Of a DNA stretch of 64,000 nucleotides, positions 44,965-55,345 are shown piece after piece; within the stretch, counting starts at the first letter, position 1, and the number at the start of each line of letters is the position of its first letter. A program made the position numbers and the translations under genes. The notes under the pieces were generated by a model, which made no database searches, was not told the DNA's origin, and was given only the letters and a program-made list of their open reading frames with translations. The stretch is from Planctomonas sp. JC2975. Its GTDB lineage: Bacteria; Actinomycetota; Actinomycetes; Actinomycetales; Microbacteriaceae. The stretch spans positions 2,604,001-2,668,000 of the forward strand of contig NZ_JABEKS010000001.1 in assembly GCF_012985205.1 (NCBI RefSeq). Direction: 5' to 3'.

Positions 44965-45864
44965 GTGACCGACCGCGACGAATCCGCTCCCGGAGAGGAG
45001 CTGCCCTTCGCGGAGGACTTTACGGGGTCGACGGGTGATGACGACCGGCTTCCCACTCCTCCGCACGCAGGGCGGCCGCGGCACGCGAACGGCCGACGAG
45101 CCGCAGCGAAGCCACGTCGCAAGGTGTCGGTCGTCGGGATCATCGGTGAGCTGCTGGTGACCGCAGGGGTGCTCGTACTCCTCTTCATCGGATGGCAGAC
45201 CTGGTGGCAGTCGAGCGTGCTCGCATCCCAGCAGAACAGTGCGGCGGCGGAGCAGAGCAAGAAGTTCCTGGATCAGGCGAAGGACTCCCCGACCCCCACG
45301 CCGAAGCCGACTCCCTCTCCGGACTCCACCGCGGTGAGCTACGGCGATCCGCCGGTCATGAAGGCGCCTGGCGCCGCACAATCATTCGCCGTCATCTACG
45401 TGCCCCGGTTCGGAGCCGACTGGAAGCGCACGATCCGCGAGACGGTCGACGTGCAGAGCGTGCTCAACAGCTACAACGCCGGTGTCGGCCATTATTCGAA
45501 CACGGCGATGCCCGGAGCGGTCGGGAATTTCGCGATCGCGGCGCACGACACCGGTTACGGCAACACGTTCATCGACGTCTCGAAACTTCAGGTGGGCGAC
45601 AAGATCTACATCCAGACCAAGGACGGGTATTACACCTATCAGTTCCGGAACATGGAGTACATCAGGCCGGCCGCCATCCAGGTGCTCTACTCCGTACCTC
45701 AGGTGAAGGACGCGCAGGCCGGCGATCGCTACATCACCATGACCACGTGCAATCCGCCGTATCACGCCCAAGAACGCATCGCCGCCTTCGGTGTGCTGGA
45801 ATCCTGGCAGCCGTTGTCAGTCGGACCGCCCAAGGAGATCGCGGCTGAAGTGGGGACCAACTGA
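44965..45864 (+). CDS. Class E sortase
   Basis: 299 residues from the GTG at 44965. A basic cytoplasmic start is followed by a membrane helix (56-76), then a Pro/Thr/Ser linker (110-125) and the sortase domain: His194, Cys262 in TMTTCNP and Arg271. Catalytic order fits. It joins LPXTG-type proteins to the wall. Class E sortases of actinobacteria lie beside crgA and pabA. Its stop TGA shares one base with the next start. Confidence 0.9.
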   Translation: MTDRDESAPGEELPFAEDFTGSTGDDDRLPTPPHAGRPRHANGRRAAAKPRRKVSVVGIIGELLVTAGVLVLLFIGWQTWWQSSVLASQQNSAAAEQSKKFLDQAKDSPTPTPKPTPSPDSTAVSYGDPPVMKAPGAAQSFAVIYVPRFGADWKRTIRETVDVQSVLNSYNAGVGHYSNTAMPGAVGNFAIAAHDTGYGNTFIDVSKLQVGDKIYIQTKDGYYTYQFRNMEYIRPAAIQVLYSVPQVKDAQAGDRYITMTTCNPPYHAQERIAAFGVLESWQPLSVGPPKEIAAEVGTN

Positions 45865-46025
45865 TGTATGGCGCGCTGTGGCGGGTGCTGCCCGGACCCG
45901 TCTGGCTGAGGATCATCATCCTCGTGGTCCTGGCCGTTGCGGTTCTCTACTGCCTGGTGACCTGGGTGTTCCCGTGGATCGATAGTCTGCTTCAAGGCAA
46001 TGAGGAAGGAACCGTCGGCGTATGA
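45864..46025 (+). CDS. 53-residue single-pass membrane protein
   Basis: A short ORF read MYGALWRVLPGPVWLR, then a membrane helix (about 17-36, ILVVLAVAVLYCLVTW), then a soluble tail ending NEEGTVGV. It overlaps the sortase stop by one base (TGATG) and the pabA start by four (ATGA), so all three are translationally coupled. The Trp/Val-rich, strongly hydrophobic composition and dense gene packing argue for a real protein. Function unknown; similar small membrane ORFs occur between these genes in actinobacteria. Confidence 0.75.
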   Translation: MYGALWRVLPGPVWLRIIILVVLAVAVLYCLVTWVFPWIDSLLQGNEEGTVGV

Positions 46026-46660
46026 CCCGGGTGCTCGTGATCGACAACTACGACAGCTTCGTCTACACGCTGAACGGGTACCTGCGCGAACTCGGTGCGG
46101 AGACGGATGTCGTGCGCAACGACGCGATCGCCGCCGACGACATCCCCTCGGTGTTGTGCGACTACGACGCGGTACTGCTGTCGCCCGGCCCGGGAACGCC
46201 GCGGGACGCAGGGGTCTCGATCGCTACGGTGAAGGCTGCGCTCACGTCTGGGACGCCGTTGCTCGGGGTGTGCCTTGGACATCAGGCGATCGCCGAGGCG
46301 TTCGGAGCAACCGTGACCAATGCCGAGGAACTCATGCACGGCAAGACCTCGGTGGTGGATCACGACGGGTCGCCGTTCTACGACGATGTGCGTCAGGGGT
46401 TCACGGCGACGCGCTACCACTCCCTTGCGGTCGTCGACGGCACCGTCCCTGGCGACCTGATCGTGACCGCCCGCACGCCGGGTGGGGTCATCATGGGGCT
46501 GCGCCACACGACGGCGCCCATCTATGGCGTGCAGTTCCACCCGGAGTCAGTGCTCACGCAGGACGGCTACCGAATGCTGGGGAACTGGCTGGCGGTCGCC
46601 GGCCTTCCTTCTGCCAAGGAACGCTCCCGTACCCTGGACCCGCTCCTCGCCGTCAGTTGA
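46022..46660 (+). CDS. pabA: Glutamine amidotransferase, aminodeoxychorismate/anthranilate synthase component II
   Basis: 212 residues. Triad Cys84 (GVCLGHQA), His173 and Glu175 (FHPES). N-terminal DNYDSFVYTL is typical of PabA/TrpG. It supplies ammonia for p-aminobenzoate or anthranilate synthesis; the position between crgA and pknB is the pabA/trpG site in actinobacteria. ATGA overlap with the small membrane ORF. Confidence 0.92.
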   Translation: MTRVLVIDNYDSFVYTLNGYLRELGAETDVVRNDAIAADDIPSVLCDYDAVLLSPGPGTPRDAGVSIATVKAALTSGTPLLGVCLGHQAIAEAFGATVTNAEELMHGKTSVVDHDGSPFYDDVRQGFTATRYHSLAVVDGTVPGDLIVTARTPGGVIMGLRHTTAPIYGVQFHPESVLTQDGYRMLGNWLAVAGLPSAKERSRTLDPLLAVS

Positions 46661-47087
46661 GCGGATGCTGCTCGCGGCCCGCGCGCGGGCCGCAGAATGA
46701 CCGGCGACTGGGACTCAGTGGATGTGACGACCGCGCACCCCGCGAGCTGGTTTCGACCAGCTCACCAGCGGTAACGCCCGTGCAGGGCGGAGCTGGGGGT
46801 TACGGACGAACCCGGTCCGCGCGATCAGCTGACCACAGGATGACCCGGTTTGCGATGGTCGGGGGTGTGTACGAAGGCGTCTCGAAAGGTCGGAGCGGGA
46901 GGAGCCGTGTTTTACGGGAGGCGGCCGCTCTTGGAGACGGCGGCGTGTACGGCGCCGGACGCAACCACACGCAGAGGCTGACTGCGGCGTGCCGGGCGCG
47001 GCTCGCTGGAGCTGAAAGCAGGGGCCATTCCTGATCGCCGCCGCGGCGCTGGCGCCGCCGAACCCATCGGTCGGCGGTTCGCGCAAA
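46661..47087. other. 427-bp gap between pabA and pknB (convergent)
   Basis: No gene. A 20-bp palindrome GCGGCCCGCGCGCGGGCCGC (46674-46693) lies 14 bp past the pabA stop and CCGCCGA/TCGGCGG (47055-47061 / 47071-47077) lies 11 bp past the pknB stop; both are terminator-like for the convergent units but lack U-runs. The rest shows nothing assignable. Confidence 0.45.
46674..46693 (+). terminator. Palindromic hairpin after pabA
   Basis: A perfect 20-bp palindrome of GC pairs, without a U-run. It may end the sortase-pabA transcript. Confidence 0.4.
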
Positions 47088-48809
47088 TCAACCGGTGCAG
47101 TACGTGAACTTGATCGTCGATCCCTGGGCGACAGGGCCGGGTGCCTGATCCTGATGGTTCACCGGGGCGCCCGTCACCGTCTTGCACGTCGGATCCGCTT
47201 CCGGATCGGGGATGAGGCCGAGTTTGGGATCTTGCAGGGTCGTCGTCGCCTGTTGCACGCTCTGACCCGTGAGATCGGGGAGCGTGACCTGGCCGTTGGA
47301 GACCACGAAGTTGATGGTGTCGCCTTCGTGAGCGGTGGCACCGCTGGCGGGATTGGTCGAGATGACCACGTTGGCCGGCACGGTAGGCGAATCCTGTTGG
47401 TCGATCTGACCCATCACGAAGCCGGCCTGTTTCAGGGTGTTCTGGGCTTCGTCGACCGACTTGCCCGCGACATCGGGAACCTGGACCGCCTTGGTACCGC
47501 TCGAGACGTAGACCGTGATGGTGTCGCCCTTGGTCGCGATGACGCCAGCGGCGGGGTTGCTGCGGATGACCTTGTCCTTCGGCACCGAGTTGCTGGACTC
47601 GTCCGTGAAGGTGGATTTCAGCTTGACGTCGCCCAGCGCCTTGGTCGCCTGGTCGACGGTCATGCCGGCAACCACCGGGACCTTCGCTGCGTTGTCCGCG
47701 AGGTGCTGGGTGGGCGTCTGGTTGAAGACCCAGAGCAGCAGGGCTGCGATGATCACGGCGATGCTGAGCACGCCAGCCCAGATCCAGAGCACCGGTGGGC
47801 GACTCTGGGTGCGTACGACCTGATCGTCGTCGGCCAACTGGCGGAGTGCGGCCTCCGTCGGGGTGGGGCTGGTGGCGGACTCGCCGAACAGTGCGGCGTT
47901 GAACGCGTCGCGCTTCTTGTGGACCGGTACCTGCCCGGACGCGGCGAGCTCGAGGTCGTCCCGGAACTCGGCGGCGGTCTGGTAGCGCTGATAGCGATCC
48001 TTCGCCAAGGCGCGCAGCACGACCGTGTCGAATGCGGGCGAGACGCGCGGGTTCAGGCTGCTCGGCTTGACCGGCTGCTCGCTGACGTGCTGATAGGCGA
48101 CCGCGACGGCGGTGTCGCCGCGGAAAGGCGGGCGTCCGGTCAGCATCTCGAACAGCACGACACCCGTCGAGTACAGGTCTGTGCGGGCGTCGACCGTCTC
48201 GCCCTTCGCCTGCTCCGGCGAGAAGTAGCTGGCGGTGCCGAGGATGGCCGTCGTCTGCGCCACAGTGGCCGAGGAGTCGCTGATGGCGCGGGCGATACCG
48301 AAGTCCATCACCTTCACTTGGCCGGCGCGGGTGACCATGATGTTGCCTGGCTTGATGTCGCGGTGCACGACGCCTGCTCGGTGCGAGTACTCGAGAGCGG
48401 TCAGCAGGCCGGAAGCGATGCGCGCCGCCTCAGCCGGCTCGATGGGGCCGTTGCGCAGGATGTCGCGCAGCAGCACGCCGTCGACGTACTCCATGACGAT
48501 GAAGGGTGCCTGCACCTCGTTGCCATGCGCATCGCGCACGGTCTCCTCGCCGGCGTCGAAGACGCGGACGATGGTCGGATGCGCCATGCGCGCCGCGGCC
48601 TGCGCTTCCTGGCGGAAACGGGTGCGGAAGGCCGGATCGGTGGCGAGTGACGGCTTCAGCAGTTTGATGGCGACGGTACGCCCCAGGCGGATGTCGACAC
48701 CCTTGTGCACGTCGGCCATCCCACCGCGCCCGATGAGCTCGCCCACGCGATATCGCCCCGCAAGCATGCGGGGTTCATCCGTGGTGGGGTAGTCGACGTC
48801 AGGCAACAC
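47088..48809 (-). CDS. pknB: Ser/Thr protein kinase PknB with three PASTA domains
   Basis: 573 residues from the GTG at 48809. Kinase domain: Lys49 in [15 protein letters not shown] (149-156), DFG (169-171), GTASYFSPEQA. One membrane helix (340-362). Extracellular part has three PASTA domains (about 375-440, 441-508, 509-573). Senses muropeptides or lipid II and phosphorylates wall and division proteins. First-expressed kinase partner of PknA, 77 bp apart; no stop/start overlap. Confidence 0.97.
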   Translation of the reverse strand: MLPDVDYPTTDEPRMLAGRYRVGELIGRGGMADVHKGVDIRLGRTVAIKLLKPSLATDPAFRTRFRQEAQAAARMAHPTIVRVFDAGEETVRDAHGNEVQAPFIVMEYVDGVLLRDILRNGPIEPAEAARIASGLLTALEYSHRAGVVHRDIKPGNIMVTRAGQVKVMDFGIARAISDSSATVAQTTAILGTASYFSPEQAKGETVDARTDLYSTGVVLFEMLTGRPPFRGDTAVAVAYQHVSEQPVKPSSLNPRVSPAFDTVVLRALAKDRYQRYQTAAEFRDDLELAASGQVPVHKKRDAFNAALFGESATSPTPTEAALRQLADDDQVVRTQSRPPVLWIWAGVLSIAVIIAALLLWVFNQTPTQHLADNAAKVPVVAGMTVDQATKALGDVKLKSTFTDESSNSVPKDKVIRSNPAAGVIATKGDTITVYVSSGTKAVQVPDVAGKSVDEAQNTLKQAGFVMGQIDQQDSPTVPANVVISTNPASGATAHEGDTINFVVSNGQVTLPDLTGQSVQQATTTLQDPKLGLIPDPEADPTCKTVTGAPVNHQDQAPGPVAQGSTIKFTYCTG

Positions 48810-48886
48810 TGCGAACAGTGTAGTGGGGCCAAGTTGAGAGTTCGGTACACCTCGTCGGGAGGGACGGGATCACCGTTCTGACCGTG

Positions 48887-50596
48887 TCACGGAGCCGGTG
48901 TAGCTGTCGATGCCGAGCCCTGAGCCGTGACGGTGATCGTCGGCGACTGACCCGATTCGACGGATGCGCCGCAGAAGATCGTGTACGAGACGGTGTGGTC
49001 GCCGGCGGAGGTGAACGTGATGGTGCCCTGCGAACCTTGGGTGGGTCCCGTCGGTGCCGGCTGGCCGTCCACGTAGAACTGACGACCGGTGAGGGACTGT
49101 CCGGCCGGGCATTGCGCGCCGCCGAAGTTGAACGTCGCAGGCTGGTTGACCACCGCCGGCTTCGTCACCTGCGTGACCGTGTCGGTCGGTGTAGACGGCG
49201 GCGCCATCGGGCCGTAAACGCTCAGGGTGATGGTCTGGGTGAACGCGACGTTTCCCGTCGGATTCACGCCGTTGACCACGTCCACCTTGTCCTGGCTCGT
49301 GGCAGGGCTCGTCACATCCTTCTGGATGTTGCTCTGGTTGAAGCCGAGCGCGACCAGCGCCGCGACCGCCTGGTCGTATGTCTTGCCCTTGTAATCGTTG
49401 GCGTTGACCGCCGCCGACGTGGCCTCCGTCTTGGTCGGCGTAGGCGTCTGCGTCTGCGTGTGCGCAGGCGTGCTGGCGGTCTTCGTCGGGGGCGGGGTCG
49501 GATGGTTCTGCGTGAGCAGCGCGATCAGCGTGGCGATGAGGATGATGGCGAGAAGCGCGATCAGCGCGATGAGCGGCCAGGTCCACGGGCTGCGCTTCTT
49601 CTTCTTCTCACCTTCTTCCTCTTCGGTCGTGATCTCTTCTTCGCCGTCGGCGGCCGACAGAACGGTGGTCGCATCCGTAGCGCCCGCTGCGGCGCCCGGC
49701 ATGAGGAGTGTGTTGAACCGAGTGGTGTCCGTTCCCTCGCCGAGCACCGCTGGAACGGCGGCCGCGGCCGCCTGGATGTCGCCACGACGGAGTGCGGTCG
49801 CCGCACGAGCGAGGTGGGCAGCAGAAGCAGGACGCTCAGCGGGGTTCTTCGCGATGCACGCGTACACCAGGTTGCGCACAGGCTCGCTGACGGTGACGGG
49901 CAGCGGCGGAGGCTGCTCGTTGATCTGCGCCATGGCGATGGCCACCTGCGACTCGCCCGTGAACGGACGACGGCCTGCGAGGCACTCGTAGGCGACGATG
50001 CCGAGGGAGTAGATGTCCGTCGTCGGCGATGCGGGATGTCCGGATGCCTGCTCGGGCGACAGGTACTGCACGGTGCCCATGACCTGTCCGGTGGCGGTCA
50101 ACGGCACCTGGTCGGCGATGCGGGCGATGCCGAAGTCCGTGATCTTGACGCGCCCGTCGGGCGTGATCAGCAGGTTGCCCGGCTTGATGTCGCGGTGCAC
50201 GAGACCGGCGGCGTGCGCGGCGTGCAGCGCTGCGGCGGTCTGCGCCACGATGTCGAGCACCTTGTCGGTGGAGAGCGTGTGCTCGCGCTCCAGGATGTTG
50301 GACAGCGCCTCTCCGGGCACGAGCTCCATCACGAGGAAGGCGCTGCCGTCTTCCTCGCCATAGTCGAAGACGTTCGCGATGCCCTCGTGGTTGACCAGCG
50401 CAGCGTGGCGGGCCTCCGAGCGGAACCGCTCGAGGAACGTCGGATCGCCGAGGTACTCGTCCTTGAGGATCTTGATGGCGACCTGTCGTCCGATGACGAG
50501 GTCTGTGGCTTGCCACACCTCGCCCATGCCGCCGACTGCGATCCGCGACTGGAGTTCATAACGTCCACCGAACGTGAGCCCTGCCGTGGGTCTCAT
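48887..50596 (-). CDS. pknA: Ser/Thr protein kinase PknA-like, with one PASTA and an extra extracellular domain
   Basis: 569 residues. Kinase: Lys42, HRDIKPGN (134-141), DFG (154-156). An acidic/Lys linker leads to the membrane helix (338-362), a Thr/Pro stretch (365-395), one PASTA domain (about 397-461) and an Ig-like domain (485-557) with Cys496 and Cys542, which could form a disulfide. The last part is unusual for PknA, which in mycobacteria has a short tail. ATGA overlap with pbpA. Confidence 0.95.
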   Translation of the reverse strand: MRPTAGLTFGGRYELQSRIAVGGMGEVWQATDLVIGRQVAIKILKDEYLGDPTFLERFRSEARHAALVNHEGIANVFDYGEEDGSAFLVMELVPGEALSNILEREHTLSTDKVLDIVAQTAAALHAAHAAGLVHRDIKPGNLLITPDGRVKITDFGIARIADQVPLTATGQVMGTVQYLSPEQASGHPASPTTDIYSLGIVAYECLAGRRPFTGESQVAIAMAQINEQPPPLPVTVSEPVRNLVYACIAKNPAERPASAAHLARAATALRRGDIQAAAAAVPAVLGEGTDTTRFNTLLMPGAAAGATDATTVLSAADGEEEITTEEEEGEKKKKRSPWTWPLIALIALLAIILIATLIALLTQNHPTPPPTKTASTPAHTQTQTPTPTKTEATSAAVNANDYKGKTYDQAVAALVALGFNQSNIQKDVTSPATSQDKVDVVNGVNPTGNVAFTQTITLSVYGPMAPPSTPTDTVTQVTKPAVVNQPATFNFGGAQCPAGQSLTGRQFYVDGQPAPTGPTQGSQGTITFTSAGDHTVSYTIFCGASVESGQSPTITVTAQGSASTATPAP

Positions 50597-52044
50597 TTGC
50601 CAAGCACCGCCTCTAGTACCTTCTTAGCGATCGGAGCGGCGACGGAGTTCCCGTTGCCGCTCTGACCTAGTCCGCCGCCATCATCGACCACGACCGCAAT
50701 GGCGAACTGAGGATCATTCGCGGGAGCGAATCCGGTGAACCACAGCGTGTACGGGTCATCACTGCCGTTTTGCGCGGTCCCGGTCTTTCCGCCGACCTTG
50801 ACCCCGTCTATTCTTGCATTGCTCGCGACGCCTTCTGAGACGTCCCTGACCATGGTCGCGGCGATCTCGTCCGCCGTCTTCTTGCTGGTCGCACGTCCGA
50901 AGGGCGTGGCCTTGAACGACTCGCGCGCCTGCAGGTCCGGCGTGAGCACGGACTCCACGAGATTCGGCCGCATGACCTCTCCTCCGGTGCAGATGGCCGC
51001 CGAATTCATGGCGATCTGCAGTGCTGTGGCCGTGTCGTCCTTCTGTCCGAATCCGCTCATCGCGACGTCGGCGAGCGAGTCGTAGCCCGGGTATTCGCTG
51101 GGCGACGTGCGCATCGGCACGTTGAAGCTCTGATTGAAGCCGTACTTCTCCGCCTGCGCCTTGATGGCATCCGATCCCAGCTTCATCGCCAGTTCGGCGT
51201 ACGGGATGTTGCACGACAGGATGAGAGCCGTCTCCAGCGAGACCGTGTCACCGGGGCCGCACGTCGAGTGCGAGTCGTTGTAGATCGTGGTGTTCGTGCC
51301 GGGGAGGGTCAGGCTGGACGGGTTGGGCATCTGCGATTCGAGCGTGTAGTTACCGCTCTCCAGCGCCGCCGACAGGACGACCGGCTTGAACGTGGATCCC
51401 GGTGGGTTCAGTTCGTTGATCGACTTGTTGATCAGGGGCGAACCGGCTGCGTCGAGGAGCTGCTGGTAGGTGGCATCCACCTGGTTGACGTCGTGCACGG
51501 CGAGCGTATTCGGATCGAAGGCGGGTTTCGACACCATGGCGAGGATGCGGCCGGTCTTCGGCTGAAGCAGGACCACGGCACCCTTCTGGTCGCCGAGCGC
51601 GTCGTAGGCGGCCTGTTGCGCGACGGGGTCGATCGTGAGCTCGACTGAGTTGCCCTGGGGATGCTTGCCGGTGACGATGTTCTGCAGTTGGTCGAGGAAG
51701 TCGTCGTTCGACGTTCCGCTCAGCTCACTGTTCATGGCGCCCTCGATACCGGTCGGTGCGCCGCTGATGGGGAAGAATCCGGTGACGGCCGAGTACAGCG
51801 GACCCTGCGGATACTGCCGCTGGTACTTGTAGGAGTCGTTGCTGGGGACGGACTCGGCGACGGGCTGGCCAGCCACGAGGATGGAACCTCGCTGCACCTG
51901 GTAGCTGTCGTACAGGGTGCGGGAGTTGCGGGCATCCGCGTTCAACACGTCGGCGGCCCCGACCTGGATGACAGACGTGGAGATGAAGAGCGCGAGGAAC
52001 ATGCACAGCACGACGATGCTGACCCGCTTGATCTCCCTGTTCAT
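50593..52044 (-). CDS. pbpA: Penicillin-binding protein PbpA (class B)
   Basis: 483 residues. A membrane anchor (about 8-28) is followed by an N-terminal linker and the transpeptidase domain: Ser217 in [11 protein letters not shown] (277-279), KTG (420-422). It cross-links peptidoglycan; in actinobacteria it acts at division together with RodA. Its stop overlaps pknA by four bases and it abuts rodA (stop and start adjacent), so the genes form one operon. Confidence 0.96.
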   Translation of the reverse strand: MNREIKRVSIVVLCMFLALFISTSVIQVGAADVLNADARNSRTLYDSYQVQRGSILVAGQPVAESVPSNDSYKYQRQYPQGPLYSAVTGFFPISGAPTGIEGAMNSELSGTSNDDFLDQLQNIVTGKHPQGNSVELTIDPVAQQAAYDALGDQKGAVVLLQPKTGRILAMVSKPAFDPNTLAVHDVNQVDATYQQLLDAAGSPLINKSINELNPPGSTFKPVVLSAALESGNYTLESQMPNPSSLTLPGTNTTIYNDSHSTCGPGDTVSLETALILSCNIPYAELAMKLGSDAIKAQAEKYGFNQSFNVPMRTSPSEYPGYDSLADVAMSGFGQKDDTATALQIAMNSAAICTGGEVMRPNLVESVLTPDLQARESFKATPFGRATSKKTADEIAATMVRDVSEGVASNARIDGVKVGGKTGTAQNGSDDPYTLWFTGFAPANDPQFAIAVVVDDGGGLGQSGNGNSVAAPIAKKVLEAVLGK

Positions 52045-53442
52045 CTACACCACCAGCCTCGGTTGGTTGCGGACGGTGTCCGACAACCGCAGCAGCAGGG
52101 CCGCGATGACCCAGTTGGCCACGAGGGACGAGCCACCGGCAGCGAGGAAGGGTGTGGTGAGTCCGGTCAGCGGGATGACGCGCGTGATGCCTCCGATCAC
52201 GATGAAGACCTGGAGGGCGACGGTGAACGCGAGGCCGACGCTGAGCAGCTTGCCGAAGTCGTCCTGACCGGCGAACCCCACTCGGAAGCCGCGCGACACG
52301 AAGAGCAGATACAGGCACAGGATGGCGAAAATCCCGATCAGCCCGAGTTCTTCACCGAGGCTGGCGATGATGTAGTCGCTCTCCGCGAGAGGTGTGACGG
52401 TGGGGCGCCCTTGTCCGAGGCCTGTGCCCAGCAGACCACCGTGCGCGAGGCCGAAGAGTCCCTGCACGAGCTGGAAGCTGCCGCCGTTCGCGTTGTAGAC
52501 GTGATCGCTGAAGGGATTGAGCCAGTTCTGGAAGCGGCCCTGCACATAGTCGAGGACGCGGCTGGCGATGTACGCGCCGCCGACGAAGAGCACCAGACCG
52601 ATGACGACCCATCCGATGCGCGCTGTCGCCACGTAGATCATCACCAGGAACAGGCCGAAGTAGAGAAGACCGGTTCCCAGGTCGTGCTGGAAGACGATCA
52701 CGGACATCGAGATGAGCCAGAGCACGATGATCGGCCCCAGATCCCTCAACCGTGGGAAGCGGATGCCGAGGAACTTCTTGCCGACCATCGAGAGCGAATC
52801 CCTGGCCTGCACCAGGTATCCGGCGAAGAAGACGGCGAGAGCGATCTTTGCCAGCTCGCCCGGCTGGAAGCTGAACGGGCCGATGCCGATCCAGACGCGC
52901 GCGCCGTTGACCTCGCGTCCGATCACCGGGAGCATCGGCAGGATCAGGAGCACGAGAGCGCTGAAACCGAACACGTAGGTGTAGCGCTGCAGAACGCGGT
53001 GGTTGCGGATCAGCACGATGACGGCGATGGCGCAGAGGACCGCGATGGCTGTCCAGACGATTTGGCGGACCGCGGCGGAGTCCCATCCGCTGTCGTGCCG
53101 CGCGATGTCGATGCGGTAGATCTCCGCGATGCCGATGCCGTTGAGGACGGTGGCGATGGGCAGAACGAAGGGGTCGGCATCCGGTGCGAGATAGCGCATC
53201 ACGATGTGCATGGCGACGACGAGTGCCGAGAGTCCGACGCCCAGGTAGATCAGGGTGAAGTCGAGATGTCCGAGAGCGCCGAGCTCGACCAGGATGACGG
53301 CGATGGCGTTGATGGCGCAGGCGAAGATCAGCAGGCCGAGCTCGAGGTTGCGCAGCTTCTTGGGCAGGCGGATGCGCCGCACCGGCGCTGTCGCAGGGCC
53401 GGAGCGGTCGGGGGACGCCGTCGCGCTAGCCGGAGCTGTCAT
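52045..53442 (-). CDS. rodA: RodA/FtsW-family peptidoglycan glycosyltransferase
   Basis: 465 residues, about 11-12 membrane helices. SEDS-family segments: NGARVWIGIGPFSFQPGE, FQHDLGTGLL, GLLGTGLGQG and GEELGLIG near the core. It polymerises lipid II glycan strands; partner of PbpA just downstream. Its start overlaps the pstP end by 17 bp. Confidence 0.95.
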   Translation of the reverse strand: MTAPASATASPDRSGPATAPVRRIRLPKKLRNLELGLLIFACAINAIAVILVELGALGHLDFTLIYLGVGLSALVVAMHIVMRYLAPDADPFVLPIATVLNGIGIAEIYRIDIARHDSGWDSAAVRQIVWTAIAVLCAIAVIVLIRNHRVLQRYTYVFGFSALVLLILPMLPVIGREVNGARVWIGIGPFSFQPGELAKIALAVFFAGYLVQARDSLSMVGKKFLGIRFPRLRDLGPIIVLWLISMSVIVFQHDLGTGLLYFGLFLVMIYVATARIGWVVIGLVLFVGGAYIASRVLDYVQGRFQNWLNPFSDHVYNANGGSFQLVQGLFGLAHGGLLGTGLGQGRPTVTPLAESDYIIASLGEELGLIGIFAILCLYLLFVSRGFRVGFAGQDDFGKLLSVGLAFTVALQVFIVIGGITRVIPLTGLTTPFLAAGGSSLVANWVIAALLLRLSDTVRNQPRLVV

Positions 53443-54673
53443 CGGAGAGCTGGTTGATGATGCGCTGGGCGTCTTGGAGCGATGAGGCGTTGATGGTGTC
53501 TTGGACTTGCTGCTGCTCGTAGTCGCTCAGACTGCTGACGGAGACGTCCGTCTTCTGATAGACGTGCGAAAGCGAGATCGGACCGAGATTCTGCTGCACG
53601 CCCTGGAAGATCGCGACCTTGCCTCCCGATTCGCCGACGAAGTAGCGCGACTGCGTCCACTCGTAGCCCACCACCACCGCGAGCACGATGGCGATGAGCA
53701 GCAGGATGCCGCTGAGCAGCCAGGTGAGCTTGCGCCGGCGGGCGCGCCGCTGGTCTTCTTCGATGAGCTCGTCGAGGTAATCGTCCGTCTGCGGTTCGAA
53801 GTGGGTGGGACCGGTCGCGGGGCGGGACGAATGCAGTCGCAGGCCCGGCAGGCGCAGCGCCCGCGTGTGGGCGGATGGCTCCTGCTCGAACAGCACGGGT
53901 GACGCTGCGGATCCGACGGTGACGGGCTCGCGGATGCCGTCGGCCGTCGCGCGGTCGATGTCCACGATCACGACGGTGACGTTGTCGGGAGCGCCGGCGT
54001 CCAGGCTCGCGCGGACGAGTCGCTCCGCGGCCGCCGTCGGCGACTGGACGTTCGCCAGGATCGCCGCGATGACCTCTTGCTTGATGACACCGCTGAGGCC
54101 GTCGGAGCAGATCAGCCAGCGGTCGCCTGCGTACGTGTCGGCGGTCCAGGTGTCGATCTCCGGAGACGAGTCGACGTCTCCGAGCACGCGCATCAGCACC
54201 GAGCGGCGAGGATGCGTGAGCGCTTCCTCCTCGGTGATGCGCCCGGTGTCGACCAGTCGCTGCACGAACGTGTGGTCCGTCGTGACCTGCTTCAGCTCGC
54301 CCTGCCGCATCAGGTAGATGCGCGAGTCGCCGATGTGGGCGAACGCGATCTTGCCGTCCACGCGGATGAGCGCGCTGACGGTCGTGCCCATGCCGGTGAG
54401 CTCCGGATGCTCGAAGACCGTCTCGGCGAGAAGTCCGTTGGCCGCCAGCAGGGCCGACTGCAGGGCGATCTGCGCTTCCTCAGCCGTCGGATACGCGTGA
54501 TCGATCTCTTTGATGCGGTTGGTCGCGATCGCGGACGCCACATCTCCGCCCGCGTGCCCGCCCATTCCGTCGGCGACCATGAACAGCGAGGCGCCGGCGT
54601 ATCCGGAGTCCTGGTTATTCGAACGCACCTTCCCGACATGGGACAGCGCTACAGCAGCGAGGGAGGTCACCAT
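53426..54673 (-). CDS. pstP: PP2C-type Ser/Thr protein phosphatase PstP
   Basis: 415 residues. Metal-binding motifs: RSNNQDS, ADGMGGHAGGD (34-44), GDSR and SDGL, with the final GAPDNVTVVIVD. The catalytic domain ends about 240, then a linker, a membrane helix (about 308-330, TWLLSGILLLIAIVLAVVVGYEW) and an extracellular tail. It dephosphorylates PknA/PknB and their targets. Confidence 0.96.
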   Translation of the reverse strand: MVTSLAAVALSHVGKVRSNNQDSGYAGASLFMVADGMGGHAGGDVASAIATNRIKEIDHAYPTAEEAQIALQSALLAANGLLAETVFEHPELTGMGTTVSALIRVDGKIAFAHIGDSRIYLMRQGELKQVTTDHTFVQRLVDTGRITEEEALTHPRRSVLMRVLGDVDSSPEIDTWTADTYAGDRWLICSDGLSGVIKQEVIAAILANVQSPTAAAERLVRASLDAGAPDNVTVVIVDIDRATADGIREPVTVGSAASPVLFEQEPSAHTRALRLPGLRLHSSRPATGPTHFEPQTDDYLDELIEEDQRRARRRKLTWLLSGILLLIAIVLAVVVGYEWTQSRYFVGESGGKVAIFQGVQQNLGPISLSHVYQKTDVSVSSLSDYEQQQVQDTINASSLQDAQRIINQLSDDSSG

Positions 54674-54676
54674 GGG

Positions 54677-55345
54677 CTACCGCCGCAGCTCGAAGGTCGT
54701 CGTGCCGATCTTGATAGGAGCGTCGAGCGGTACTTGCGTGGGGACTGTGACGCGTTGCCCGTCGAGGAACGTGCCGTTGGTGGAATCGAGGTCCTGGATC
54801 ATCCACTCGTTGTTCCACAGCATGAGCCGGGCGTGATGAGTGGACGTGTAGTCGTCGCGGATGACGAGCCCGGACTCGCCGGAACGGCCGATCGTGATGG
54901 GCTCATTGCCCAGCGTGACCTCGGTGCCGCGACGCGGACCCGAGGTGATCACCAGCTTGTTGGCGGTGAGCACGGTGGCCATCGGACGGTTGGGGAACGC
55001 GCCGGTGGGCTCGCCCGGCCTGGGGTGGCGTCCGGTCGCCGGTGCTGACTGCCGGTCGATGGGTCCGGTGGTCGGCCGGGCCAGACCGGCGAGTGGATGG
55101 TCGCCGGTGACGGCGGCGCCGGCCACTGCACCCGTCGCAGCGGAGACCCCGGCAGTCGGTGCGGAGGCAGGATGCGCGGACGGGACGTTCGCGAAGGGGC
55201 CGGGAGCGGCATCCGACTGCAGCTTGCGCACGCGCTGGCCGAAGAGGTCGCTGCGCAGCGCGTAGACGATGGCGAAGACGAACAGCCACAGCAGCAGGAG
55301 GAACCCGATGCGCAGCACGAGGAGCGTGAGCGTGCTGACTGTCAT
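54677..55345 (-). CDS. fhaB: FHA-domain protein FhaB (FipA-like)
   Basis: 222 residues. A membrane helix (about 7-30) is followed by a Pro/Ala/Gly-rich linker (45-125), then an FHA domain (about 128-222): IGRSGESG, STHHARL and STNGTFLDG. It binds phospho-Thr on kinases or partners at the membrane. Lies three bases before the pstP ATG; its start overlaps fhaA by four bases. Confidence 0.95.
   Translation of the reverse strand: MTVSTLTLLVLRIGFLLLLWLFVFAIVYALRSDLFGQRVRKLQSDAAPGPFANVPSAHPASAPTAGVSAATGAVAGAAVTGDHPLAGLARPTTGPIDRQSAPATGRHPRPGEPTGAFPNRPMATVLTANKLVITSGPRRGTEVTLGNEPITIGRSGESGLVIRDDYTSTHHARLMLWNNEWMIQDLDSTNGTFLDGQRVTVPTQVPLDAPIKIGTTTFELRR

Noticed and set aside
46000-47034. 344-residue ORF over pabA and the following gap
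   Set aside because: A shadow in another frame of pabA; Arg-rich and with no domain.
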